Shown: positions 1 through 7,607 of the stretch, piece after piece
Layout of the letters: every line of letters begins with the position of its first letter
Position numbering within the stretch: position 1 is the stretch's first letter
From: Chloroflexota bacterium
Lineage (GTDB): Bacteria > Chloroflexota > Anaerolineae > Anaerolineales > UBA11579
Length of the DNA stretch: 64,000 nucleotides
Direction: 5' to 3'
NCBI GenBank assembly: GCA_013112575.1
Contig: JABFGG010000011.1
Location: forward strand, 1-64,000
The notes under the pieces: model-generated
Database searches by the model: none
Told to the model about the DNA's origin: nothing
Seen by the model: only the letters and a program-made list of their open reading frames with translations
Translations under genes and position numbers: made by a program

Positions 1-1
1 G

Positions 2-514
2 CCGGCCCTGCGGGCCCTCCGCAAGCTGGCGGCGGAGACGAAGGCGGCGGTAGTGGTGATCCACCATGCCAACAAGCAGGGCGGTTTCAGGGGCAGCAGT
101 TCGCTCAAGGGGGCGGTGGATTTAATGCTCAAGGTCAGCAGCGAGGCCGACAGCCCTTACGTGGACTTCGAGAGCCTCAAGGCCCGCGACCTGGCGGTAC
201 AGAAATTTGGGGCCAAGATCACTTTTAACGGTACGGAGGCAGAACCTGTGGTTACGATAATCGACGCCCAGCCGGGCAAGGGCAGCAAACCGCCCATCAG
301 CTCGGCAGGCAAGTATGTGTTGGAGTATTTGAAGGAGAATGGGGCGAGTTCAGTGAAAGCGATAAAGGAGAATGCAGAGGAAGTTTCAGCTGATAGCGCA
401 AAGCAAGCCGTTTATCGCTTAGTCAATCAGGGATTAATCGAGAGGAATAACGAAGGAGGAAAAGGCGTATCTGCTTTTTATGTGATTACAGAAGAAGGAA
501 GAAACTACGTGTAG
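2..514 (+). CDS. RepA/RecA-like AAA ATPase, C-terminal part (partial)
   Basis: The gene enters from outside the window, and the open frame already runs from base 2. The visible 170 residues begin in the core of a RecA-fold ATPase (VVVIHHANKQGG, then RGSSSLKGAVD), the pattern of plasmid/phage RepA-like (AAA_25) ATPases. They end in a winged-helix-like segment (about GKYVLEYLKENGASSVKAIK to the stop) that could bind DNA. The family acts in replication or DNA repair of plasmids, phages and integrated elements. Base composition changes inside the gene: the first 330 bases are GC-rich and the winged-helix part is AT-rich, which hints at a recombined or transferred origin. It converges on the PIN gene. 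Confidence 0.7.
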   Translation, partial: PALRALRKLAAETKAAVVVIHHANKQGGFRGSSSLKGAVDLMLKVSSEADSPYVDFESLKARDLAVQKFGAKITFNGTEAEPVVTIIDAQPGKGSKPPISSAGKYVLEYLKENGASSVKAIKENAEEVSADSAKQAVYRLVNQGLIERNNEGGKGVSAFYVITEEGRNYV

Positions 515-555
515 TAGTAATAGTAAATTCTCTTAAGAGAATTTACTATTACTAC
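514..555. terminator. 42-nt perfect palindrome between convergent genes
   Basis: Every base pairs from 514/555 to the centre at 534/535 (…TTCTCTT|AAGAGAA…), with no loop. It starts at the last base of the ATPase stop codon and ends two bases before the stop codon of the PIN gene. It fits a bidirectional terminator, though the stem is AT-rich and has no flanking T tract. Confidence 0.6.
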
Positions 556-557
556 AA

Positions 558-1913
558 TTAAATAATGAAACTTGCTTCAAATTCGCCATGCAAAGAAGCC
601 CCTTTACCAACAGTGCTAATTGTGCCAATTATTATCTTTATGTTTGATGGTTGATCAAATTTAGCAACCGACAACATTTGTCCAATCTCAGTTGTTTCTT
701 CACGACTGAAGAATGGATATATCAGCCAATATTCTTCATACAATTCCTTGTCAATAGCTTTTCTATTGTCCATGTAATGTTCTGCTTCCAACATTGCTAA
801 CTGAATGTGCTTCCGAATGTTCCTACTAGATTTTAGCAACTTTGTCTCAAATCCGTATCTAACATCATCATGGATGTCAACAGCAACAATATCTGGCCTT
901 TGGAATATGTCTGTAATTAATTCAAATCCGACAAACCTTGTAGTGATCCAATGTTCAACAGCATAATATGCAATCTCTGCTCGGTCCGTTTCACTTGCAT
1001 CAATTGATGAGACATCCCGAACATCTTCAAGTGCATCTGCTGAAATCTTAATCTTCAGAAACCTGCCTGCAAACTCCAAGAATTGCTCCGGTTCATACAT
1101 ATGAAAATGTTGTACTTTCCCAAAAGCTATTGCTTCATCGATTAGTTCCGGCCTCGGCCCAATTGTCTTTCCTTGAATTTTCAACCACCAATCTTCTTTC
1201 CCATCATCAGTAACAAATACTACACTTTGAATATCCGGTTTAGTTTGTAGAAAATCTAACAACTGTTTCCAAATAATGAAATCACCACCCTTACTTTCAA
1301 TTTCCAAACCATTGTACAGAAGGACAGTTCTTTTGTCATCATCTTCATATCCAGGTGGAATCCCAAGTTCATATCTGTGCTTGGCACCTTCTGTCCACTC
1401 TAAAATTTCTTCTTGTGAGTTGGGAGGAGGTCCAACCCTTCCAGAAAATAATGTATCAATTTTTTGCCTAAGTTCATCTTCAGACAAATCTTTTGGTTCA
1501 TTTTCCCCTATTGAATTCACATCTTTGACAGCTTCCTCATATGCTTTATTGATTTCTTTAGTTAAATCATCCGGATTGATAATTGAATGGCGCTTTCTCA
1601 AACGTAAGTCATCAAATTTTCTGTTTAATTCCTTTACTGAATTCTCCAATAAGGCACTGACTTCTCTATATTTATTGCGCTGATCAGCAATTACTTTCAA
1701 TCGATTGTTTTGAAACTCCAATGCAACATGGAAAGGTATCCAAATCCTATTTTGCAATGCTTCCAAAACGGTGAATAACTGGTCGCGTGTTTCTTGTTTA
1801 TATCTATAGAGGTTCAGGAGGACATTCGTATCAAAAATAAATGTACCGTTTTCCCACATTTCTTTGAAGTCATCATCAGTTGGGCGGTAATAGCTTGGAA
1901 ACAAATCTTTCAT
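558..1913 (-). CDS. PIN-like domain protein (PIN_8/DUF4935 type) with a second nuclease-like C-terminal region
   Basis: A PIN-type metal-dependent RNase domain is visible at the N-terminus: FIFDTNVLLNLYRY carries the first acidic residue (DTNVLLN) and FHVALEFQNNR the second. Further acidic positions follow after a long charged helical insert. Near residue 350 the stretch RPDIVAVDIHDD...GFETK resembles the D-(x)n-E-x-K core of PD-(D/E)XK nucleases, which is an inference from pattern only. An ATG at 1937 overlaps a TATAAT (1936-1941). The ATG at 1913, five bases after GGAGG, is the better start. The gene is AT-rich relative to its neighbours. PIN_8 proteins are often found with defence genes; no partner is visible here. 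Confidence 0.7.
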   Translation of the reverse strand: MKDLFPSYYRPTDDDFKEMWENGTFIFDTNVLLNLYRYKQETRDQLFTVLEALQNRIWIPFHVALEFQNNRLKVIADQRNKYREVSALLENSVKELNRKFDDLRLRKRHSIINPDDLTKEINKAYEEAVKDVNSIGENEPKDLSEDELRQKIDTLFSGRVGPPPNSQEEILEWTEGAKHRYELGIPPGYEDDDKRTVLLYNGLEIESKGGDFIIWKQLLDFLQTKPDIQSVVFVTDDGKEDWWLKIQGKTIGPRPELIDEAIAFGKVQHFHMYEPEQFLEFAGRFLKIKISADALEDVRDVSSIDASETDRAEIAYYAVEHWITTRFVGFELITDIFQRPDIVAVDIHDDVRYGFETKLLKSSRNIRKHIQLAMLEAEHYMDNRKAIDKELYEEYWLIYPFFSREETTEIGQMLSVAKFDQPSNIKIIIGTISTVGKGASLHGEFEASFII

Positions 1914-1955
1914 CATGTCCTCCAAGAACCACCCCATTATACATTGGTGTTTCGC

Positions 1956-1983
1956 GTAAGGGCGACCGGCGGGTCGCCCCTAC
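1956..1983. repeat. REP palindrome
   Basis: Arms GTAAGGGCGACC and GGGTCGCCCCTAC are nearly complementary. It is one of several copies of a dispersed family in this window (48990, 51852, 54462, and inside the RAYT gene). It lies between two minus-strand genes. Confidence 0.7.
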
Positions 1984-1989
1984 CGGTGA

Positions 1990-2562
1990 TTATTGTTGAA
2001 ATAGGGTACCCGTAGTATGTACTTCAAAGTCAGTTGGTGAATTTCCGAGCTCATATTGTAAATTTTCGTTTTGATTCAAGGATAGACGTTGTACAAAGCC
2101 TGTGACACAATCATCATGTCCTGTTATGTTTATTTCCAGAAAATAGTATTTATCACCAGACTGGCGAGCCAGTTCCAAGTCTCCCGTACAACCAAGATCA
2201 GGCGTATCAAAGTTTCCGCAAATAGTGCCCAAATCACATGTATCATCTATGTCCATAACTAAGAATGTTGAAAATGTTCCATCGAGCGAAGTAATTGTGC
2301 CCTCCCATGAACCACTGAGCGGGAATGCTGGCACATTTGTAGAAGTTGGATTTGGAGGTCGTGTTGTCCGAGTAGGAGTTGCAATAGTTGGTGGTCGTGT
2401 AGCTGTAGCGATAGGCTGAGGGGAAGAGTTATTAAGTAACCATGCAATCACAGGTGCTCCCAAAGTTGCCCCACAACTTAGTAATCCCACAAACAGGACA
2501 ACCCCTGATGCAATAATTGCAACTTTAGTTCCAATTTCATAATTTTTCCACCGCTGTCGCAT
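1990..2562 (-). CDS. membrane-anchored protein with Thr/Pro linker, unknown function
   Basis: A single N-terminal membrane segment (about residues 12-40, VAIIASGVVLFVGLLSCG...) is followed by a Thr/Pro/Arg-rich linker (TATRPPTIATPTRTTRPP). A compact domain of about 110 residues comes next, with Cys in CDLGTICGNF, LGCTG and DDCVTG, probably outside the cell and possibly disulphide bonded. The start is supported by GGGAG six bases upstream. I do not recognise the domain. The alternating short strands (GSWEGTITSLDG, FLVMDIDD, YYFLEINI) suggest a beta-barrel or lipocalin-like fold, which is inference. Confidence 0.6.
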   Translation of the reverse strand: MRQRWKNYEIGTKVAIIASGVVLFVGLLSCGATLGAPVIAWLLNNSSPQPIATATRPPTIATPTRTTRPPNPTSTNVPAFPLSGSWEGTITSLDGTFSTFLVMDIDDTCDLGTICGNFDTPDLGCTGDLELARQSGDKYYFLEINITGHDDCVTGFVQRLSLNQNENLQYELGNSPTDFEVHTTGTLFQQ

Positions 2563-2675
2563 GTCGATCTCCCTATGCCAACAAATTTCCTAATGTGCTA
2601 ATTGTAATACATCAGTAGAGACCAAGAAAGAAGGCCAATATGCAGAAATGTGCAAGCTCGCATTGGCTACTGGAG

Positions 2676-3137
2676 CTAATCAAGTCGGCTCTCATCCTCT
2701 TCTCGCCTCTCCATCGCCGCCCGGCTGATGCGCCAGCCGAAGTAGCTGCCCGGAACGAGGGCGATCAAAATGGTGTAAGCGCTGAGGAAATGGTAAAGCG
2801 GCTCTGCGACCAGCCCCAAATGCAGCACAGCCAGCTTGGGCAGCACGAACAATGTGCCAAGGGCGAAGGGCAGCCATGCCAGGGAATAGGCATCGCGATC
2901 AAGCAATAACCAGGAGACGGCAAAGCAGAGCAATATGCCGATCAGATCGAACAGCAGGATGAGCGGCACAAGGTCACCAAGCGTAAGATATGTATTCAAG
3001 GCCGTCAGGAAAGGTTCGTAAAGGTACAAGGCCAGTATCAAGCTCACCCACAGACACAGCGTGGAATACTCACCGACGCCGTACCAAAATGATTTATTGC
3101 CTTCGCTGGTTTTCTTCATGCGGATTTCCCAGATCAT
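2676..3137 (-). CDS. small multi-pass membrane protein
   Basis: 153 residues with about four hydrophobic segments and a charged C-terminus (MERREEDESRLD). It overlaps the 3' end of the upstream membrane-protein gene by 44 bases, so the two are probably translated from one message. An internal ATG at 3119 (preceded by GGGA) is an alternative start. No family recognised. Confidence 0.6.
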   Translation of the reverse strand: MIWEIRMKKTSEGNKSFWYGVGEYSTLCLWVSLILALYLYEPFLTALNTYLTLGDLVPLILLFDLIGILLCFAVSWLLLDRDAYSLAWLPFALGTLFVLPKLAVLHLGLVAEPLYHFLSAYTILIALVPGSYFGWRISRAAMERREEDESRLD

Positions 3138-3564
3138 CGGATTCCCACAAATTCTCTCGATGATGCCAGAAGGTAATTAATATTATCAAGTTACTAAACA
3201 AGATGAAATAAGCCATAATGAATGGACGATCTCGAGCTTCGAGTACTCCGAAATAGTCAACAAAATTGCTATCTTGAACATTGAGTACTCCGAGATAATC
3301 AGCGACGTGCAGACCAATGACATTAGCAAGTACCACGGGGAGCAACAAAAGGAAAATAACCCATGCCCAATTCCCCAGCCCTATTGCCTCCATAATGATG
3401 CTAACTAGAAGGGCTACAACTACCAAACTAAAAAGCACCAGTTGCAAAGTATCAGCCAGGTTTTTTTGTGGTACCCAGCTCCCATAAATACGGATAAGCA
3501 CAGAAATACCCAGTACGAAATAGAGCACCTGGAAGAGCAGTCGTACCCCTCGACTTTGCTTCAC
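3094..3564 (-). CDS. small multi-pass membrane protein
   Basis: 156 residues with four predicted membrane spans. The GTG start is shared with the stop of the upstream deazaflavin oxidoreductase gene (GTGA at 3561-3564), indicating translational coupling. The three genes 3980→2676 therefore form an operon. No family recognised; a role linked to the oxidoreductase is only suggested by the coupling. Confidence 0.6.
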   Translation of the reverse strand: MKQSRGVRLLFQVLYFVLGISVLIRIYGSWVPQKNLADTLQLVLFSLVVVALLVSIIMEAIGLGNWAWVIFLLLLPVVLANVIGLHVADYLGVLNVQDSNFVDYFGVLEARDRPFIMAYFILFSNLIILITFWHHRENLWESDDLGNPHEENQRRQ

Positions 3565-3980
3565 TTCCGCTCCAGCACCACAACGGGTATCACGCGGTTG
3601 GCCGTGTGTTTGTAGTCCTTGAAGCCCTCCGAAATGCCCTCCATGCGGGCATACAGTTCGCTGCGCTCCGGCTCCTCGGCCATGTGCGCCACAGCCTCGA
3701 AGGTTTCCGTCTTATATTCCACCGTGACGTTGGGGTTGGCGAGCAGGTTGTAATACCAGTCCGGGTGGCGCGGCTCGCCGGCATAGGAGGCGAAGACCAC
3801 GTAGCGCTCACCGTCCTCCATACACTCCAGCGGGTTGATGCGCAGCTGGCCGCTTTTGGCACCAGTGGTGTACAGCAAGAGCAGGTTCAGGTCAGCAAAC
3901 TCATCGCCCACCACCCCGGCATTAGCGCGATACTCCTCGATCACCCTGGCATTGATCTCTTTTTCTTCTTGCTCGCTCAT
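3561..3980 (-). CDS. nitroreductase family deazaflavin-dependent oxidoreductase (DDN-like)
   Basis: The 139-residue protein has the hallmark segments of the Ddn/F420-dependent family: LLLLYTTGAKSGQLRINPLE, then VVFASYAGEPRHPDWYYNL and LLANPNVTVEYKTETFEAVA. Members bind F420 or a related flavin in a split beta-barrel and reduce quinones, nitroaromatics or other substrates. Length fits the family. The substrate cannot be read from sequence. It is the first gene of a three-gene coupled operon with two membrane proteins. Confidence 0.85.
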   Translation of the reverse strand: MSEQEEKEINARVIEEYRANAGVVGDEFADLNLLLLYTTGAKSGQLRINPLECMEDGERYVVFASYAGEPRHPDWYYNLLANPNVTVEYKTETFEAVAHMAEEPERSELYARMEGISEGFKDYKHTANRVIPVVVLERK

Positions 3981-4068
3981 AAGCTGTATTGGCCTCCGGT
4001 CGTTCTAAGGAATAAGTCTGCTAAGCATAATCATAATCGAAGGCAGCATTATGCAGCGGCAAGAACGC

Positions 4069-4074
4069 TATAAT
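4069..4074 (+). promoter_or_regulatory. TATAAT -10 box of the truncated vanZ-like copy
   Basis: TATAAT lies seven bases before the ATG at 4082, the spacing of a leaderless start. It may be the original promoter of the VanZ gene before the start region was duplicated. Confidence 0.5.
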
Positions 4075-4081
4075 GCTCACC

Positions 4082-4135
4082 ATGTCCCTCTTCATATCCA
4101 AACGTGAGCGGTCAATTGCTGCACAATTGCCTTAA
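4082..4135 (+). pseudogene. truncated duplicate of the VanZ gene start (17 codons)
   Basis: The first ten codons read MSLFISKRER and match the real VanZ start (MSLFTSKRER at 4211), with three base differences over about 31. The frame then runs into unrelated hairpin-rich sequence and stops at TAA. It follows a TATAAT by seven bases, so it may still be transcribed and translated as a short leader peptide. Confidence 0.6.
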
Positions 4136-4162
4136 GAGAAGCTACGCTTCTCTGGCCTTCAT
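4111..4162. repeat. twin-hairpin insertion between duplicated vanZ starts
   Basis: GTCAATTGCT opens the segment. CAATTG repeats around CTGCA (4112-4128), then AGAGAAGC/GCTTCTCT pair around TAC. The same order (GTCAATTGCT, hairpin, TTAAGAG, hairpin with a three-base loop) occurs at 62413-62467. Confidence 0.45.
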
Positions 4163-4210
4163 AACAATGGATCTACACTGACACAAAAAAGCTCAGGAAA
4201 GGAATACTCC

Positions 4211-4765
4211 ATGTCCCTCTTCACCTCTAAACGTGAGCGGCGCCTGTGGCTGTGGACGCTGGCCGTGATGCTGGCGATCTACTCCACGCTCAGCATCGCC
4301 AGTGAAATCGCCGCTTTCCTGCAAAATCTGGGCATCCTCGATGAAGTCTTCATCCTGGGCATGTTGATGATCGCTGCAGCGGTAGTGGCCCTGGCGCTGA
4401 AAACCCGTCCGGGCGGGGTGGAGATCGGCGTGGGCCTGGGAGTGGCGGCCGCGTACATGATCGCCTTGCTGCGTATGGGCGTCACCGCAGAGCGCACGCA
4501 CCTCATGGAGTACAGCGTGGTGGCCGTGCTGGTCTACGAGGCACTGAAAGAAAGGGCGCGTAATGGGGGTAAGGTGCTGCAGCCTGCTTTACTCGCATTA
4601 GTTATCACAGTGTTTTTGGGCTGGCTGGACGAAGGCATCCAGTGGTCCCTGCCCAACCGGGTCTATGACATCCGTGACGTAGTTTTCAACACCCTGGCGG
4701 CTGTGATGGCCATCAGCGCCAGTGTGCTGCTGGCTTGGGTGCGGAGGAGATGGGGACGGAGCTAA
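4211..4765 (+). CDS. VanZ family membrane protein
   Basis: 184 residues with about five membrane spans. The VanZ-like core is the third quarter to the end: ERTHLMEYSVVAVLVYEALK, then LDEGIQW...NRVYDIRDVVFNTLAAVMAI, with the conserved acidic residues in the E-Y and DE-Q/DxxN motifs. VanZ proteins confer low-level teicoplanin resistance in enterococci; most homologues have no known role. The start has a good site (AGGAAAGGA). Upstream lies a duplicated 17-codon copy of its own start. Confidence 0.75.
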   Translation: MSLFTSKRERRLWLWTLAVMLAIYSTLSIASEIAAFLQNLGILDEVFILGMLMIAAAVVALALKTRPGGVEIGVGLGVAAAYMIALLRMGVTAERTHLMEYSVVAVLVYEALKERARNGGKVLQPALLALVITVFLGWLDEGIQWSLPNRVYDIRDVVFNTLAAVMAISASVLLAWVRRRWGRS

Positions 4766-5235
4766 GCTGAGGGGTTTACTGGTTTGCGGATAAATTTGCG
4801 ATAGATGTAAATAAGGGGCAGGCCGATGAGATTGAAGGCCGTGATCAACACAGCCAGAGACAAAAAAAGAGTATCAAATAATTCGTCAGCATAATTCAAT
4901 CCAGTCAACGCACCATATGTTATCAAGACAAAAACTTGAGACCACCCTACATACAAAATCATCCTCACCCATTTGCACATTCGCCGAAGGGCCACCCACA
5001 CCGCCACCGACAACACAAATACGATGACTGAAAAAGATTCTACGATTTTATATTCCTCAAGGGTAAAAGGTCTTTGCCAAAATTGCGAATAACCATTTAA
5101 TTCCCCAAACGCAATTAACTCCCGAATTCTTGCCTGCAAGAGAAAGAGCGCAGCAAATCCGATAATAAATGCAGATAGGTCATATCGCCAGCGGGGATAT
5201 CGTTTAGGAAGATGATTTTCAACAATCTCGTTCAT
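4762..5235 (-). CDS. multi-pass membrane protein
   Basis: 157 residues with a basic N-terminus (LPKRYPRWRYD) and four hydrophobic segments. It is convergent with the VanZ gene, sharing four bases. The divergent gene at 5275 starts 40 bases away, and the AT-rich gap (TATTATAT on one strand, TATAAT on the other) probably holds two promoters. No family recognised. Confidence 0.6.
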   Translation of the reverse strand: MNEIVENHLPKRYPRWRYDLSAFIIGFAALFLLQARIRELIAFGELNGYSQFWQRPFTLEEYKIVESFSVIVFVLSVAVWVALRRMCKWVRMILYVGWSQVFVLITYGALTGLNYADELFDTLFLSLAVLITAFNLIGLPLIYIYRKFIRKPVNPSA

Positions 5236-5274
5236 TAGGTCAATTAACTATTATATGAATATAAAGAGGGATTT

Positions 5275-5559
5275 TTGGACAAATCACAACTACTCAACAA
5301 ACTGGAAGAACTGGCCTCCAAAACCCGCTGGGCGCGGCACCTGTGTGCCCGTGAAGAAATGGACTTCCGCGAGTTCCTCGAATATGTCGAAGCGCCGGAG
5401 GAAGGCCCAGGCTACCTGGCCAAACGCGGCGTCAAGCTCCACAACTACTGGCTGCACGAACATCTGGATGAGATGTTGGAGGAGATCAATGCGTTGAAGG
5501 AGGAGGCGGAGTGGGTGGAAATAAGCGAGATGATGTCAGATTCTTCCGAGATGACTTAG
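5275..5559 (+). CDS. small acidic helical protein, unknown
   Basis: 94 residues starting at TTG, seven bases after AGAGGG. An ATG at 5255 is in another frame. The protein is soluble and charged, with a likely coiled-coil C-terminus (LDEMLEEINALKEEAEWVEISEM). No family recognised. A shift of frame in this region gives only lower-quality translations. Confidence 0.55.
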   Translation: MDKSQLLNKLEELASKTRWARHLCAREEMDFREFLEYVEAPEEGPGYLAKRGVKLHNYWLHEHLDEMLEEINALKEEAEWVEISEMMSDSSEMT

Positions 5560-5571
5560 AGAGCTTGAGCT

Positions 5572-6029
5572 CTAAGGAGCGGCTCTGGCAGCCCTGTAGC
5601 GAGGCAGGAACACAAACCACATATAGAAAAAGGGAAGCGGATAAGCCGCATTGCCACAAATAAAAAATATCGTCACCCCGATACCAAACACGGACCCAGC
5701 GCCACTTGCCCCCCCAACATAATTGAAGCCCCACAGTCCTGCAAAAACGATAAAACCGAAATACGATAGATAAACAGCCGCGAAACTCCAGAAGTTCCTA
5801 TAATGGATCGCTGGCATCCCGGCTAGAAACATCAAACCTGCAAAGAAACGGGTAGCAGCAGCCGAGGGGTCACTGAAATGAATACTAAAGAAACCAACCA
5901 AAGGGAACCTTGAATGTCTAACCCACTCCCACAAACCACTTATCTGGAAAACAACGCTAAACTCAAGTACGACAAAGCCGATCGCGCAAAGGATTATAGC
6001 AGGTTGATTAGCTTCTTTTGAGAATTCAT
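5572..6029 (-). pseudogene. membrane protein gene with an apparent frameshift near its start
   Basis: The open frame 5572-5934 encodes three to four membrane spans but has only a TTG start in the middle of a hydrophobic stretch. The same frame stays open upstream to a TGA at 6031-6033 and encodes another span (QPAIILCAIGFVVLEFSVVF) without a start codon. A well-placed ATG at 6029, preceded by AAGAAGGGTGAT, begins MNSQKKLINLL and stops in the other frame. A single base change in the count near 6000 would join them. This is either a recent mutation, a sequencing error, or a TTG-initiated shorter protein. Confidence 0.5.
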
Positions 6030-6184
6030 ATCACCCTTCTTACCACCTCCAATTATACAACGCCCCCCTCCCCTATCCTTCCAATTCTGAAAGTCCCAAA
6101 AGACAGGGGACATTTATCACTTGCTGCATCTTTCGGGCTGCTCTATTTTAGACTGAATAGAACTCTATCAATTTAGATAAACTT

Positions 6185-7060
6185 ATGCAGAATAAAGAAG
6201 ATTTTTACCGCCAGATCCTCGACCACGTCAGCACAGGCATCTATTTTGTCGACCGGCAGCGGGTCATCACCTACTGGAACCAGGGGGCTGAAGAGATCTC
6301 CGGCTACATGGGCAATGAGGTTGTCGGTAGAGCCTGTGGGCAAAACGTATTGATGCATACGGACGACGAAGGCAGAATACTCTGCCACACAGGCTGCCCC
6401 CTGCAAGCTTCAATGGACGATGGCAAAACTCGCAGCGCCGAAATCTACATGCAACACAAGTCAGGCGTACGTGTCCCAGTCGCTGTGCACTCCATGCCCA
6501 TCCGGGATGCTTCCGGAGAGATCACCGGTGCAGTTGAAATATTTGACGACCTCACCCCCATGAGAACCCTGGAACACACCATCGACGAACTCAACGATAG
6601 AGCCTTCCTGGACGACCTGACCTCCACAGCCTCACGACGTTTCATCGACGATATCCTTCAGGCCCGCTGGGACAGTCACATCAAAGACAAGGTCGATTAC
6701 GGCATCATCTTCGCCGATTTGGATGAACTGAAACCCATCAATGATGCACACGGGCACCTGGCCGGCGACAAAGCCATTTCCCACGTGGCCCAGACATTGA
6801 AGAACGGTACGCGCGAAGATGACATCGTAGGCCGTTGGGGTGGTGATGAATTCATCGTAATCCTGAAACTGGCCTCAAGTGAAAAACTGAACGGGGTCAT
6901 GCGAAAATTAGAAACGCTCCTAAAAACCTCTACGGTCGTTTATAAAGAGGATCAATTCCGCGTCTCGGCCAGCTTCGGGGCCGCCCTATTTTCGGAGGCC
7001 GACACGCTAGATGATGTTATAGAGTTAGCGGATAAGAGGATGTACCAGCAAAAGGATTGA
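6185..7060 (+). CDS. PAS-GGDEF diguanylate cyclase
   Basis: 291 residues. A PAS sensor domain covers about residues 8-125 (ILDHVSTGIYFVDRQRVITYWNQGAEEISGY). A GGDEF domain covers about 135-290 with the active motif GGDEF at 219-223. REDD at 210-213 sits five residues upstream, matching the RxxD product-inhibition site. The protein should make c-di-GMP from two GTP and be feedback controlled. No membrane segment is seen, so it is cytosolic, and PAS would sense a ligand or redox state. The HD-GYP protein at 21285 would degrade the product. Confidence 0.9.
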   Translation: MQNKEDFYRQILDHVSTGIYFVDRQRVITYWNQGAEEISGYMGNEVVGRACGQNVLMHTDDEGRILCHTGCPLQASMDDGKTRSAEIYMQHKSGVRVPVAVHSMPIRDASGEITGAVEIFDDLTPMRTLEHTIDELNDRAFLDDLTSTASRRFIDDILQARWDSHIKDKVDYGIIFADLDELKPINDAHGHLAGDKAISHVAQTLKNGTREDDIVGRWGGDEFIVILKLASSEKLNGVMRKLETLLKTSTVVYKEDQFRVSASFGAALFSEADTLDDVIELADKRMYQQKD

Positions 7061-7085
7061 TTGGTGGATTGGGGGATCGTGAAAC

Positions 7086-7517
7086 TTAGGCCATATCGAT
7101 CGATTGATTCTCTTCCTGTGCCCCTAGCCGCATCCGCAGAAAATACATCACCAGCATTAAACTAAAAAAGACAAAGAGAAGATAGGTTGTATTAAGGACT
7201 GAGGACTCTGGCGGCGTCCAGCCCAGGTAGTGGAACAGAATGTGGGTCAAATTGATAAGCAAGGCTGGAATTATCGTGGCCCAATAAAAGTGCTTCAGGT
7301 TAAACAAATTCAAAGCACCAATGCCAATGATCATCAAAGCAAGGCCCAAATAATTTAACTGTGAAAACAAGAGTCCACGGTGCTCCAGTAGTAGCAAATC
7401 GCTAAAACTGTGACTCTGAAAAAAGAGCCGCTGATCTGTAAACACTATCCTCAAAGTAATGAATAGTAAAATACCGATAAAGATCAAATTATAGACTAGG
7501 CTCGCATTTTTCTTCAA
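7086..7517 (-). CDS. four-span membrane protein
   Basis: 143 residues with four hydrophobic segments and a short cytosolic tail (RLGAQEENQSIDMA). A basic N-terminus (MKKNAS) suggests N-in topology. It is followed upstream by another membrane-protein gene on the same strand (7608). No family recognised. Confidence 0.6.
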   Translation of the reverse strand: MKKNASLVYNLIFIGILLFITLRIVFTDQRLFFQSHSFSDLLLLEHRGLLFSQLNYLGLALMIIGIGALNLFNLKHFYWATIIPALLINLTHILFHYLGWTPPESSVLNTTYLLFVFFSLMLVMYFLRMRLGAQEENQSIDMA

Positions 7518-7607
7518 AATCTTCCAACCTCAATTTACTGACAGCTAATGTATATAGTAACGGAGAATTTATGGCTTCTTCCCGTTCATTCGATTATTTG
7601 GGATAAG

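Noticed and set aside
558..1913. Toxin-antitoxin pair with the PIN protein
   Set aside because: The PIN protein is much larger than VapC toxins and no small antitoxin gene lies next to it.
6185..7060. Degenerate GGDEF domain
   Set aside because: GGDEF and RxxD are both intact, so activity is expected.
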